64,000 bases of DNA from Marinicauda salina (GTDB taxonomy: Bacteria; Pseudomonadota; Alphaproteobacteria; Caulobacterales; Maricaulaceae). Below, one piece after another: positions 37,820 to 46,597 of the stretch. The notes below the pieces were generated by a model that searched no databases, had not been told where the DNA came from, and saw only the letters and a program-made list of their open reading frames with translations. Positions within the stretch are counted from its first letter, which is position 1. Each line of letters starts with the position of its first letter. A program made the position numbers and the translations under genes. The stretch spans positions 186,001 to 250,000 of the forward strand of contig NZ_QEXV01000003.1 of NCBI RefSeq assembly GCF_003122085.1. Direction: 5' to 3'.

Positions 37820-37850
37820 CTCTGGGTTCCCGCATTCGCGGGAATGACGA
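37820..37850. repeat. Dispersed intergenic repeat, copy 2
   Basis: CTCTGGGTTCCCGC joined through ATTC to GCGGGAATGACGA. It forms a simple hairpin (TTCCCGC/GCGGGAA) and shares its ends with the copy at 34633-34685. Confidence 0.75.
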
Positions 37851-37882
37851 TTGAGAAAACTTGCGAAGTCCGAAGAAGCCCC

Positions 37883-38215
37883 CTACCCGCAAGTCACGCT
37901 TTCGACGATCTCGGTCTCGTCGAGCCGGATCGTGAGCCGGTCGTCCTGCGGCCGCCAGGTCCGGGGCGCGTCATAGGTCAGCACGCGGTACGGGTCGGGC
38001 AGCGTGCGCGCGTCGATCTCGCTGAGGCGAAGCCCCACCAGGTGCTGGAACTCCGTCATCGGACAGGTCCCGGTCACGGGGGCGCGCACCGGGGCGGCGT
38101 CGACGCTCTGGACCGCGCCGAGCGGCGGCAGGTCGGAGGATGCGGTCTCGTTGGCGAACATCGAGCACCCGGCCAGGACCGCCGCCCCCGCCAGCACCAG
38201 GACAAGCCGCATCAT
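37883..38215 (-). CDS. I78 family peptidase-inhibitor-like lipoprotein A
   Basis: A 110-residue exported protein. The signal MMRLVLVLAGAAVLAGC ends in lipobox LAGC. The rest matches the I78 (potato-inhibitor-I-like) fold: CPMTEFQHLVGLRLSEIDARTL, then LPDPYRVLTYD and a C-terminal TCG with the paired cysteine. The usual RPDRLNV stretch is RPQDDRLTI, a mild divergence. It is the second of two tandem paralogues, 10 bases after its sibling. Inhibition of a serine protease is predicted from the family only. Confidence 0.82.
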   Translation of the reverse strand: MMRLVLVLAGAAVLAGCSMFANETASSDLPPLGAVQSVDAAPVRAPVTGTCPMTEFQHLVGLRLSEIDARTLPDPYRVLTYDAPRTWRPQDDRLTIRLDETEIVESVTCG

Positions 38216-38225
38216 GCTCCCCTCC

Positions 38226-38564
38226 TCACCCGCAATAGACCTCGACGATCCGCCCGTCGGCGCCGACGACCAGGTTCAACCGGTCCGGGCGATAGTCCTG
38301 CGTGACCATGTCGCCGCGATTATAGACCCGCAAGGGATGGGGCAGGCTCGCCTCGTCGATCTCGGCGCGCAGCTGGCCGACCAGGACCTGGTAGCGCTCC
38401 GCCGCGCAGCTCGGGGGAGCCGCCTCCCCGCCGCCGACATCGCCGGTGCGATCGACGATCGGCGCCGGCTCCGGTTCGCCGTCCTTGCTTCCCGTCATGG
38501 GCCATCCCGCGCAGCCGCCAAGAGCGAGCCCCGCCACGGCCGCGATGAGAATGCGCAGGGTCAT
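38226..38564 (-). CDS. I78 family peptidase-inhibitor-like lipoprotein B
   Basis: A 112-residue paralogue of the following gene. The signal MTLRILIAAVAGLALGGC has lipobox LGGC. The inhibitor domain is closer to the family norm: CAAERYQVLVGQLRAEID, ASLPHPLRVYNRGDMVTQDY and RPDRLNLVVGADGRIVEVYC. The ATG at 38564 overlaps the holC stop as ATGA, so expression is tied to holC. Longer in-frame extensions upstream are antisense-like shadow of holC. Confidence 0.85.
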   Translation of the reverse strand: MTLRILIAAVAGLALGGCAGWPMTGSKDGEPEPAPIVDRTGDVGGGEAAPPSCAAERYQVLVGQLRAEIDEASLPHPLRVYNRGDMVTQDYRPDRLNLVVGADGRIVEVYCG

Positions 38565-39010
38565 GCCTTCTTCTCCCAGCGGCCCTCGGGGCTCTGTCGC
38601 CAGTAGGATACAGAAACGCCGGCGTCTTTCGACCCGCGCCAGAGATCGCGCGCCTTGCTCACGCTCGCGGGATCGGCGTCCTCGAACATCACGACCACGC
38701 GCTCCCAGCCGTCCATCTCGCCGGGATCGGCGCCGTCGAGGCAGAACAGCATGCTCGCCTGATTGACGTTGCGCGGCTCGCCGGCGAGCAGGACGGGCTG
38801 GCGCGCCGCGTCGGCGCCGGTGGCCAGCCCGTGCGGCAGGAAGCTGTCGTCGCGCCAGGTCCACAGCCGGGCGTCGAGCGACTCGATGCGGTTTTCGTCG
38901 GGCGAGACGACGAGCGCGCGCCCGCCGCGTTCGAGCAGCTTGTGAAGAAGCTCCGGCAAGGCCTCGTCAACGCTGGCGCGTTCGAGATGGTAGAACCAGA
39001 GTTCGGTCAT
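38561..39010 (-). CDS. holC: DNA polymerase III chi subunit
   Basis: Links the clamp loader to single-stranded-DNA-binding protein. The 149-residue protein has the family start TELWFYHLERASVDEALPEL, then LERGGRALVVSPDENRIESL, DDSFLPHGLA and PVLLAGEPRNVNQASMLFCL. It lies downstream of pepA on the same strand, the conserved pepA-holC order, although a 176-base repeat-bearing gap separates them here. Confidence 0.93.
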   Translation of the reverse strand: MTELWFYHLERASVDEALPELLHKLLERGGRALVVSPDENRIESLDARLWTWRDDSFLPHGLATGADAARQPVLLAGEPRNVNQASMLFCLDGADPGEMDGWERVVVMFEDADPASVSKARDLWRGSKDAGVSVSYWRQSPEGRWEKKA

Positions 39011-39036
39011 TCAGCCCGCTCGCCCTCCAACACGCC

Positions 39037-39137
39037 TCCCTCATCCTGAGGAGCCCGATTTCCCGTCCTTCGAGACGCTCCCCCGGATCAAGTCCGGGGT
39101 CGCCTCAGGATGAGGGAAATCGGGCGTCTCGAAGGAT
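39037..39137. repeat. Interleaved inverted-repeat element between pepA and holC
   Basis: Three segments, CCCTCATCCTGAGG, CCCGATTTCCC and CCTTCGAGACGC, are each followed later by their reverse complement (CCTCAGGATGAGGG, GGGAAATCGGGC, GCGTCTCGAAGG) in the same order. A separate stem CCCCGGA/TCCGGGG sits between (39081-39099). The first segment is itself near-palindromic. Elements with CTCATCCTGAGGAG are frequent in this group of bacteria. Confidence 0.8.
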
Positions 39138-39186
39138 CGGGCCACCTCCCCGGCAAGCGGGGGAGCAAAGTGACCGGAGCGCCCGA

Positions 39187-40665
39187 TCACCCCTCGTAAT
39201 AATCCCGCACCATGCGGTCGAGCAGGCGCACGCCGAAGCCGGTGCCGAAGGCGGGCAGGCGCGGATCCTCGGAGTCCGACCACATGCCCGCGCCGGCGAT
39301 GTCGATATGGCACCAGGGCTTGTCGTTGACGAAGCGCTGCAGGAACACCGCCGCGGCGATCGAGCCGGCGTTGCGGCCCTTCCCGAGATTCTTCATGTCG
39401 GCGATCTTGGAATCGATCTGGCGGTCGTATTCGGGCCCGACCGGCAGACGCCAGACCTTCTCGTCGGAGGCGACGCCCGCCTTCGACATGTTGGCGGCGA
39501 GATCGTCGTCATTGGAGAAGATGCCCGCGTATTCGTGACCCAGCGAGATCAGGATCGCGCCGGTGAGCGTGGCCAGGTCGACGATGAATTTCGGGTCGAA
39601 GCGGTCCTGCGTGTACCAGAGCGCGTCGGCCAGCACGAGCCGGCCCTCGGCGTCGGTGTTGAGGATCTCGATGGTCTGGCCCGACATCGAGGTGACGATG
39701 TCGCCCGGGCGCTGGGCGTTTCCGTCGGGCATGTTCTCCACCAGCCCGATGACGCCGACGACATTGGCCTTCACCTTGCGGCCCGCCAGCGCGTGCATCA
39801 GGCCGACCACGGCGGCCGAGCCGCCCATGTCGCCCTTCATGTCCTCCATGCCCGGTCCGGGCTTGATCGAGATGCCGCCGGTGTCGAAGCACACGCCCTT
39901 GCCGACGAAGGCGAGCGGCGCGTCGCCGTCCTTGCCGCCGTTCCAGCGCATGATCACCATCTGCGACTTGCGCACCGAGCCCTGGCCGACGCCGAGCAGC
40001 GCGCCCATGCCGAGCTTCTTCATCGCCGCCTCGTCGAGCACCTCGACCTCGGCGCCGAGCGGCTCGAGCAGCTTCTTGCAGCGCTTGGCGTATTCTTCCG
40101 GGTAGAGGACGTTCGCCGGCTCCATGACGAGATCGCGGGCGGTCTCGACGCCGTCGGCGACGGCCTCCCAGCCCTTCCAGGCCTTCTTCGCGCCCTTCTC
40201 GTCGTCGACGACGACCTCGACGGTCTTGAGCGAGGGCTTCTTGTCGGCGGCGAGCTTCGTCCGGTACTGGTCGAAGCGATAGGCGGCCAGGCGCGCGCCG
40301 AGGCCGGCGCGGGCGGCGGCCTCGAGATCGGCCGCGCCGTCGAGCCTGAGCGACAGCGTCTTCGCGCCCGAGGTGAGCAGGCGCTTGGTCACCGCTGCGG
40401 CGGCCTTCTCGATCACATTGCCGTGGGCGTCCTTCTTCTCGCCCAGCCCGAACAGGATGATCCGGTCGGCGTCGACGCCCGACGGCGCGGCGAGCTCGAG
40501 GACCTCGGCGGCCTCGCCCTTGAACCGCGACGCCTGCAGCGCGCGCGAGAGCGCGCCGCCGCTGTCGGAATCGAGCGAACGGGCCGCCTCCGACAGAACG
40601 GCGTCGGCGTACGCCGGAACGGCGATCGCATCGCCCGTGGCGCTTTCAGCGAACTTGATTTTCAT
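39187..40665 (-). CDS. pepA: Leucyl aminopeptidase (M17)
   Basis: A cytosolic hexameric two-metal aminopeptidase. The 492-residue protein has an N-terminal macro-like domain (about 1-165) and the catalytic domain with [31 protein letters not shown] and the M17 signature [17 protein letters not shown] six bases before the ATG at 40665 favours that start; the ATG at 40671 directly abuts GAGG and would add only two residues. It is divergent from lptF, the normal arrangement. Confidence 0.96.
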   Translation of the reverse strand: MKIKFAESATGDAIAVPAYADAVLSEAARSLDSDSGGALSRALQASRFKGEAAEVLELAAPSGVDADRIILFGLGEKKDAHGNVIEKAAAAVTKRLLTSGAKTLSLRLDGAADLEAAARAGLGARLAAYRFDQYRTKLAADKKPSLKTVEVVVDDEKGAKKAWKGWEAVADGVETARDLVMEPANVLYPEEYAKRCKKLLEPLGAEVEVLDEAAMKKLGMGALLGVGQGSVRKSQMVIMRWNGGKDGDAPLAFVGKGVCFDTGGISIKPGPGMEDMKGDMGGSAAVVGLMHALAGRKVKANVVGVIGLVENMPDGNAQRPGDIVTSMSGQTIEILNTDAEGRLVLADALWYTQDRFDPKFIVDLATLTGAILISLGHEYAGIFSNDDDLAANMSKAGVASDEKVWRLPVGPEYDRQIDSKIADMKNLGKGRNAGSIAAAVFLQRFVNDKPWCHIDIAGAGMWSDSEDPRLPAFGTGFGVRLLDRMVRDYYEG

Positions 40666-40820
40666 GATCATCCTCGTGTCTCGTTTGCGGCGCGAAGGCG
40701 CGCCCGACGGCGGTCAGGCGCGGAGCCGGGTCGGCCGGATCGCTCGCGTCGAGCGAGTGGTATCCGATCGAAAGCCGCGTTAGAAGACCGTCCTTCCGCC
40801 TGCGTCAACGGCCCCGCCCA

Positions 40821-41927
40821 ATGAAGCTCTTCCAACGCTACGTGTTCCGGCAGGCGCTGTGGCCGTTTCTCACGGCGATCCTGGCGCTGTCGGCGCTGGC
40901 GATCCTGACGCAGTCGCTGTCGAATCTCGATCTGATCACGGACGAAGGCGGCACGGCGCTGCTGTTCGCCTGGATCACGCTTCTGGCCATGCCGCAGGTG
41001 ATCGCGCTGATCGTTCCCATCGCGCTGTTCATCGGCTGCGCTGTGGCGCTCAACCGGCTCACCACCGATTCGGAGTTCATCGTCGGCGCGGCGGCCGGAT
41101 TGAGCCGCTTCGGGCGCCTGACGCCGTTCATCCGGCTGGCGATCTACGTCGCGCTCGCCAACCTGGTGATCAATCTCTTCGTCCAGCCCGCCTCCTTCCG
41201 GGAAATGCGCCAGGCGCTCTACGAGATCCGGACCGACCTCGCCGCGAGCTTCATGCGCGAGGGCGAGTTCGTGCCCCTGGGCGGCGAGGTCACCTTCTTC
41301 GCGCGCGAGATCGGCGAGAATCGGGTGATGCATGACATCTTCATCGAGGACGGCCGCGGCCGGGGCGGCGTCGCCTACTCCGCCTCGGAGGGCGTCATCA
41401 CCCAAACCGCCGAGGGGCCGGTCATGCTGCTCAACGACGGCGTTCTCACCCAGATCGACGAGAACGGCGAGCTCTCGACGTTGAGCTTCGAACGATACGA
41501 ATTCGATCTGACCGCCTTCATCGATCCCGGCGCGGCCTTCTTCTTCAAGGAAAGCGACAAGTATCTCTCCGAGCTGCTTGACCCCACGGCCACCGACCTC
41601 GCCCGGGCGAGCAGCCGCGACAGCCTGCTGGCGGAGGGCCATTACCGGCTTTCCTCGCCGCTCTACAATATCGCCTTCGCCCTGATCGCGGCGGCGGCCT
41701 ATTTCTCGGTGGAGTTCCGACGAACCGGCTACGGGCGGTTCATCGCCGCGGCGAGCGCCGCCGCGCTCATGCTGCGTCTGCTGGGATTCGCCGTCCAGGC
41801 CGCCGCGGCCGGCGATTCTGGTCTCAACGCGCTGCAGTACGCCGTTCCCGTGCTGGGCTCGATCGGGGCCGTCCTCGTGATCAGCCGGCCGATGCGGCGG
41901 TTCCGGGCGGCGGGAGCGCACGCGTGA
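40821..41927 (+). CDS. lptF: LPS export ABC transporter permease LptF
   Basis: One of two permeases of the LptB2FG complex that extracts LPS from the inner membrane. The 368-residue protein begins MKLFQRYVFRQALWPFLTAI and shows the expected layout: three N-terminal membrane helices (about 12-125), a periplasmic beta-jellyroll (about 130-250; EVTFFAREIGENRVMHDIFI) and three C-terminal helices. It overlaps lptG by four bases (GTGA). Confidence 0.94.
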   Translation: MKLFQRYVFRQALWPFLTAILALSALAILTQSLSNLDLITDEGGTALLFAWITLLAMPQVIALIVPIALFIGCAVALNRLTTDSEFIVGAAAGLSRFGRLTPFIRLAIYVALANLVINLFVQPASFREMRQALYEIRTDLAASFMREGEFVPLGGEVTFFAREIGENRVMHDIFIEDGRGRGGVAYSASEGVITQTAEGPVMLLNDGVLTQIDENGELSTLSFERYEFDLTAFIDPGAAFFFKESDKYLSELLDPTATDLARASSRDSLLAEGHYRLSSPLYNIAFALIAAAAYFSVEFRRTGYGRFIAAASAAALMLRLLGFAVQAAAAGDSGLNALQYAVPVLGSIGAVLVISRPMRRFRAAGAHA

Positions 41928-43021
41928 GCATCATCAACCGCTATCTCCTGATGCAGACCCTGTGGGGCGTCCTCGGCGCCGCGGCGGTCGTGAGCGCGGT
42001 GATCCTGCTTGTCGATTTCGTCGAGACCTCGCGCGACATCGCCACGCGCGTCGACATCTCCGCGCTGCGCGCCTTCTGGCTGACGCTGCTTCGCGCGCCG
42101 ATGCTGATCCAGGAGACCCTGCCCTTCATCATGCTCTTCGGCGTGCTGTGGACCTTCTTCCGCCTCAACCGCCAGAGCGAGCTCATCGTCCTGCGCGCCT
42201 CGGGCGTGTCGGCCTGGCGCATCCTCGCGCCGCCGCTCCTGCTCGCCGTGGTGATCGGTCTGCTCGGCGCGACGGCGCTCAATCCGCTGGGCGCGGCGAC
42301 GAACGCCCGGTTCGAACTCGCGCGCGAGCGCCTGCTCGGCGGCCGAACCGGCGTGGCGGCGCTGGCGACCGGGCCGGTCTGGCTGCGCGAACCCACCCAG
42401 GACGGCTACGCCATCATCACCGCCGACGGGCTCGACGCCGGGGAGTCGGCGCTTTCGGACCCGATCATCCGGATCTACGAGGCCGGCGCGGCCGGCTCGC
42501 CGGAATTCGCCCGGCGCATCACGGCGTCGCGCGCCGTCCTCAGCGGCGGCTTCTGGTCCATGACGGACGCCGTCGAACACCGCCCCGGCGAGGCCCGCGT
42601 GGAGCTCGGCGACATCGCCCTGCCGACGACGATCGGCCGCCAGGCGCTGTTCGAACGCGCGCGCTCGCCCGGCGGGGTCTCGTTCTGGCGGCTTCCCGGC
42701 ATCGCCGCCTCGGCGCAGGAGGCGGGGCTTTCCTCGCGGGCCTACGAGCTCAGGTGGCAGGCGCTGCTCTCCCAGCCGCTCATGCTCGCAGCGGCGACGC
42801 TGCTCGCCGTGGCCGCGACCCTGCGCCTGACGCGGTTGGGTGGAACGGCGGCGTTCGCGATCGCGGGCGGGCTCGCGGGATTCGTGCTCTACTTCATGCA
42901 GGAATTGATGATCAATCTCGGCTCGGCGGGCGCGGTGAACCCCGTGACCGCGGCCTGGACGGCCCCCGCGCTGTTCAGCCTGGCCGGGCTGTTCTTCATC
43001 GCGTCCACTGAGGACGGGTGA
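41924..43021 (+). CDS. lptG: LPS export ABC transporter permease LptG
   Basis: Partner permease of LptF. The 365-residue protein starts with GTG inside the lptF stop and reads SIINRYLLMQTLWGVLGAAA, followed by LVDFVETSRD, a hallmark of LptG. Membrane helices flank a periplasmic jellyroll (about 140-260) and the C-terminus has three helices (GGTAAFAIAGGLAGFVLYF). Feeds LPS to periplasmic LptA and then to LptD, encoded next. Confidence 0.94.
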   Translation: MSIINRYLLMQTLWGVLGAAAVVSAVILLVDFVETSRDIATRVDISALRAFWLTLLRAPMLIQETLPFIMLFGVLWTFFRLNRQSELIVLRASGVSAWRILAPPLLLAVVIGLLGATALNPLGAATNARFELARERLLGGRTGVAALATGPVWLREPTQDGYAIITADGLDAGESALSDPIIRIYEAGAAGSPEFARRITASRAVLSGGFWSMTDAVEHRPGEARVELGDIALPTTIGRQALFERARSPGGVSFWRLPGIAASAQEAGLSSRAYELRWQALLSQPLMLAAATLLAVAATLRLTRLGGTAAFAIAGGLAGFVLYFMQELMINLGSAGAVNPVTAAWTAPALFSLAGLFFIASTEDG

Positions 43022-43091
43022 TGCGTGGACGCGCCGCGGCCGATCCGATACAGCTGCGGCGTTCGGGACTTGCGCGGAGGGGCCGGCGGGC

Positions 43092-45275
43092 ATGTTCACG
43101 CCATTGAGGATGCTTTGCTCCGCCCTCGCGCTCCTCGCCGCGGACGCCGCCGCCGCCCAGGACGCCCCCGCCGATTCGCGCGAGCCGGTCTATCTGGAGG
43201 CGGACGAACTCGTCGAGGACCGCCGAGAGGGCCTTTATATCGCGCGCGGCGACGTGCGGATGCGCTCGGGCGATCGCGTCCTGATCGCCCGCGAGATCGT
43301 CTACAATCCCGGGCTCGGCCGGGTCACCGCGCGCGGCGGCGTCGAGATCTACGAAGGCGACCAGCCCGCACAGCTGTCCGACGAGATCGTTCTCGATGAC
43401 GCGCTCAGCGAGGGCGTCGCGCGCAGCTTCGCGACAATGCTGGAGAACAACGGCCGGGCGGCGGCCTCCCACGCGCTGCGCCGCCCCGACGGCTCGGTGG
43501 AGCTGTCGAGCGCCTACTACACGGCGTGCGAACTGTGCGAGAGCGGCGAAGGCACGCCGACCTGGCGGCTGAGGGCGAGCCGCGTGGTCCGCGACCGCGA
43601 CGCGCAGATGATCTACTACCGCGACGCGCGCCTCGAGATCCTCGGCGCGCCGGTTTTCTACGCGCCGGTCTTCTCCCACCCGGACCCGTCCACGCCGCGG
43701 CGCTCGGGCCTGCTGATGCCGCGCATCGACATCTCCAACCGGCTCGGCTTCGTCTACCAGCAGCCCTATGTCTGGATCATCTCGCCGTCGCAGGACCTGA
43801 CGATCGCCCCGCAGCTCATGACCGAGGCGAATCCGCTGCTGGAGCTCGAATACCGCAAGCGCTTCTACTCCGGCGAGCTGCGCGTCGAGACCAGCTTCAC
43901 CTACGAACGCGAATTCGACGAGGACGGCTTCTTCGGCGAAGAGGAGCCGAGGGGTCATGTCTTCGCGGTCGGCGAATTCGATATCACCGACCAGTGGCGC
44001 TGGGGGTTCGGGGCGCAGGCCGCGACCGAGGATCTCTATCTGCGCCGCTACAGCTATGAAGAAGAACCGGTCGCCTATCGCTCCTTCTACACCGCCGACA
44101 AGCGCCGCCTGATCAGCCAGCTCTATGTCCAGGGCAAGGGCGACCGCTTCTACGCCGACATCGCCGCAGCGCGCATCACCTCGCTGATCGAGTGGGAGGA
44201 CGACGACACGCTGCCGATGATCGCGCCGCTGTCGCGCTTCGATGTGGACCTGCCGTTTCCCGACTGGGCCGGCCGGCTCGACGGCGGCCTGTCCACGGTC
44301 GGCCTGCGCCGCGAGGACGGCGACGACTACGTGCGCGCGAGCGCGGATGTCGAGTGGGCGCGCCCGACCGTGCTGCCGGGCGGCCTGCGCCTCGAGCCGT
44401 TCGCGCTCGGCCGCGTCGACGCCTACTCGGTGACCGAGACCGACGGCGCCGGCGTCGAGCTCGACACGCGCAATTTCACGCGCGCGATGGGCGCGGCCGG
44501 CGCCGAACTTTCCTGGCCGTTCGTGCGGCGGGCGTCATGGGGCGACGTGATCGTCGCGCCGACGGTCAACCTGGCCGCCGCGTCCGAACTCGCCGACGAC
44601 CGCATCGCGCCGAATGTCGACAGCCTCGTGGTGGAGCTCGATCGTTCGAACCTGTTCTCGCGCAACCGCGCGTCCGGCTACGACGTCTGGGAGGAAGGCG
44701 TCCGGCTGGACGTCGGCCTCAGCGCCGAGATGGATTCGCCCGGCGGCGGCCTGCCCTCGGTGGAGGTGTTCGGCGGCCGGAGCCGCAGGCTCGACGGGGA
44801 TCCGGCCTTCAGCGAAGGCTCCGGCCTGTTCGAGGAGGACTCCGACTGGATCGCCGAGATGAAGGTCGATTTCGGCTATCTCGAGACCGAGGCCCGCACG
44901 CGGCTCGACTCCGAGGACGCGAGCATCAACCGGCTGGATCTCAGCACGCGCCTCGACGTCTGGCGCATATCCGCCGACGCCGACTACACCCGCCTGGCCG
45001 ACGACGCGGTCTTCAGCGGCGACGGGCGCGAGGAGCTCCGCTTCAGCGCCGCCTTCCAGGTGCGCGACTCCTGGAGCGTGTCCTACTCGGTCACGCGCGA
45101 CCTGGCGAACGACATCAGTCGCAGGGTCCAGGCGGCGGTGATCTATCGCGACGAATGCACGGACTTCCGGATCGTCTACGAGCGCGACGACTTCGACATT
45201 GGCAATCTCGGCCCCTCCGAGTCCGTCCAGCTGCAGCTCACGCTTTTCACGCTCGGCGGTGTTGACGGAGATTGA
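43092..45275 (+). CDS. lptD: LPS-assembly protein LptD
   Basis: Outer-membrane barrel that inserts LPS into the outer leaflet. The 727-residue protein has a signal peptide (about 1-23), an OstA/LptA-like beta-jellyroll with YLEADELVEDRREGLYIARG and DVRMRSGDRVLIARE, and a barrel domain starting near VFYAPVFSHPDPSTPRRSG with the RSGLLMPRI segment typical of LptD. Two cysteines in the sequence TACELCE and one near the C-terminus (DECTDF) could form disulfides; E. coli LptD needs such bonds. Located between lptG and surA. Confidence 0.95.
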   Translation: MFTPLRMLCSALALLAADAAAAQDAPADSREPVYLEADELVEDRREGLYIARGDVRMRSGDRVLIAREIVYNPGLGRVTARGGVEIYEGDQPAQLSDEIVLDDALSEGVARSFATMLENNGRAAASHALRRPDGSVELSSAYYTACELCESGEGTPTWRLRASRVVRDRDAQMIYYRDARLEILGAPVFYAPVFSHPDPSTPRRSGLLMPRIDISNRLGFVYQQPYVWIISPSQDLTIAPQLMTEANPLLELEYRKRFYSGELRVETSFTYEREFDEDGFFGEEEPRGHVFAVGEFDITDQWRWGFGAQAATEDLYLRRYSYEEEPVAYRSFYTADKRRLISQLYVQGKGDRFYADIAAARITSLIEWEDDDTLPMIAPLSRFDVDLPFPDWAGRLDGGLSTVGLRREDGDDYVRASADVEWARPTVLPGGLRLEPFALGRVDAYSVTETDGAGVELDTRNFTRAMGAAGAELSWPFVRRASWGDVIVAPTVNLAAASELADDRIAPNVDSLVVELDRSNLFSRNRASGYDVWEEGVRLDVGLSAEMDSPGGGLPSVEVFGGRSRRLDGDPAFSEGSGLFEEDSDWIAEMKVDFGYLETEARTRLDSEDASINRLDLSTRLDVWRISADADYTRLADDAVFSGDGREELRFSAAFQVRDSWSVSYSVTRDLANDISRRVQAAVIYRDECTDFRIVYERDDFDIGNLGPSESVQLQLTLFTLGGVDGD

Positions 45276-45358
45276 TGTCCGCTCCAGCCGAGATGCGTCG
45301 TTGCCTCACAGTGGATGATCGGTATCTTCGCGCGGAACACGAACGGGAACAGGCCGAC

Positions 45359-46597
45359 ATGGCTATAAGATACGCGGTTCTGGCGCTATGCGCCGCCCTC
45401 CTGACGGCGGCGGTCGCGCCGCGCGCGCCGGCACAGCAGGTCGAGGGCATCGCCGCCGTCGTCAATGACGAGCCGATCACGACGCTCGATGTGCGCGACC
45501 GGATGCGGCTGATCATCTTCTCCGCCGGCGTACAGCCGACCGAAGAGGCGCTGGTCCGCATCCAGGACCAGGCCCTGCGCGGGTTGATCGACGAGACCCT
45601 GCAGCTGCAGCAGGCCCGCGAATACGAGGTCGAGGTCACCCAGGAGGAGGTGGATGCGGCGATCGCCGATATCGCCGAGCGCAACGGTTCGACGGTCGAG
45701 GAGATCGAGCAGCAGCTGACGTCGAACGGCATCAGCGTGGCCACCCTCCGCCAGCAGATCCGCGCCGAGACCGCCTGGCAGATCCTCGTCAGCGGCCGCT
45801 ATCGCAGCCGCGTGCGCATCTCCGAACAGCAGATCCAGATGACGCTCGAGCGGATGGCGCAAAACGCCTCGGAGCCCCAGTACCGCCTCGGCGAAATCCT
45901 CATCGAGGTCACCGGCCAGAACGAGGACCGGGCGCGCGGGATGGTCCAGACGGTCTACGAGCAGCTCAATCAGGGCGTCTCGTTCACGACGCTCGCCCAG
46001 CAATTCTCCGACGCGCCGTCGGCGGCGAACGGCGGCGACACTGGCTGGCTGACGGAAAGCCAGCTGCGCCCGCAGATCGCCGAGGCCGTCCAGGAATTGC
46101 CGGGTCCCGGCTCCATCTCCCCGCCCATCCGCGTGCCCGGCGGATACCGGATCATCGCCCTCATCGACAGCCGCGAAGGCGCGGCCGTCGAGCAGCTCAC
46201 GCTCAAGCAGATCACCCTGCCCGCCTCGCAGATCGACGAGGACAGCCGCAGCCGGCTCGAGCGGGAAGTCGACCGGCTCGAGGGGTGCGAGGGCGTCGAG
46301 GCGGCCGCCGGACAGGTCGAGGGCGCCATCGCGACCGACCTGGGCACGATCGGCGCGAACGCCGTCATCCCCCGGATCCGCGACGCCCTCTCGGGTCTCG
46401 AGCCGGGGCAGGCGACCGACCTGATCGAGACCGCGGCGGGCCTGCAGGTCTTCGTGCTGTGCGACCGGTCGATCGGCGGCGCGGGCATTCCGAGCGCCGA
46501 TCAGATCGAGAACCAGCTCACCAACCAGCAGCTCTCCCTGCTGTCGCGCCGCTGGCTCCGCGACGTCCGGCGGGAAGCCACGATCGATATCCGTTGA
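45359..46597 (+). CDS. surA: SurA-like periplasmic peptidyl-prolyl isomerase / chaperone
   Basis: A 412-residue exported chaperone that escorts outer-membrane proteins, LptD among them. The signal peptide (MAIRYAVLALCAALLTAAVAPRAPAQ) is followed by a SurA N-terminal helical domain (GIAAVVNDEPITTLDVRDR) and one parvulin domain (about 180-285; YRLGEILIEV, FTTLAQQFSDAPSAANGGD, GWLTESQL). E. coli SurA has two parvulin domains; here only the first is obvious, as in many alphaproteobacteria. The ATG at 45359 matches the signal peptide start; an open frame reaches back to the lptD stop. Confidence 0.9.
   Translation: MAIRYAVLALCAALLTAAVAPRAPAQQVEGIAAVVNDEPITTLDVRDRMRLIIFSAGVQPTEEALVRIQDQALRGLIDETLQLQQAREYEVEVTQEEVDAAIADIAERNGSTVEEIEQQLTSNGISVATLRQQIRAETAWQILVSGRYRSRVRISEQQIQMTLERMAQNASEPQYRLGEILIEVTGQNEDRARGMVQTVYEQLNQGVSFTTLAQQFSDAPSAANGGDTGWLTESQLRPQIAEAVQELPGPGSISPPIRVPGGYRIIALIDSREGAAVEQLTLKQITLPASQIDEDSRSRLEREVDRLEGCEGVEAAAGQVEGAIATDLGTIGANAVIPRIRDALSGLEPGQATDLIETAAGLQVFVLCDRSIGGAGIPSADQIENQLTNQQLSLLSRRWLRDVRREATIDIR

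Larger units (their letters stand above)
37281..37882. other. Repeat-filled gene-free region
   Basis: About 600 bases between the ABC-F gene and the first I78 gene with no plausible coding frame. It holds an 18-base tandem array, two copies of a roughly 95-base element and one copy of a dispersed repeat, all listed separately. Confidence 0.8.

Noticed and set aside
45272-45358. Start of surA directly at the lptD stop
   Set aside because: The ATG at 45359 begins a standard signal peptide; the extra 29 residues would be charged and precede it.
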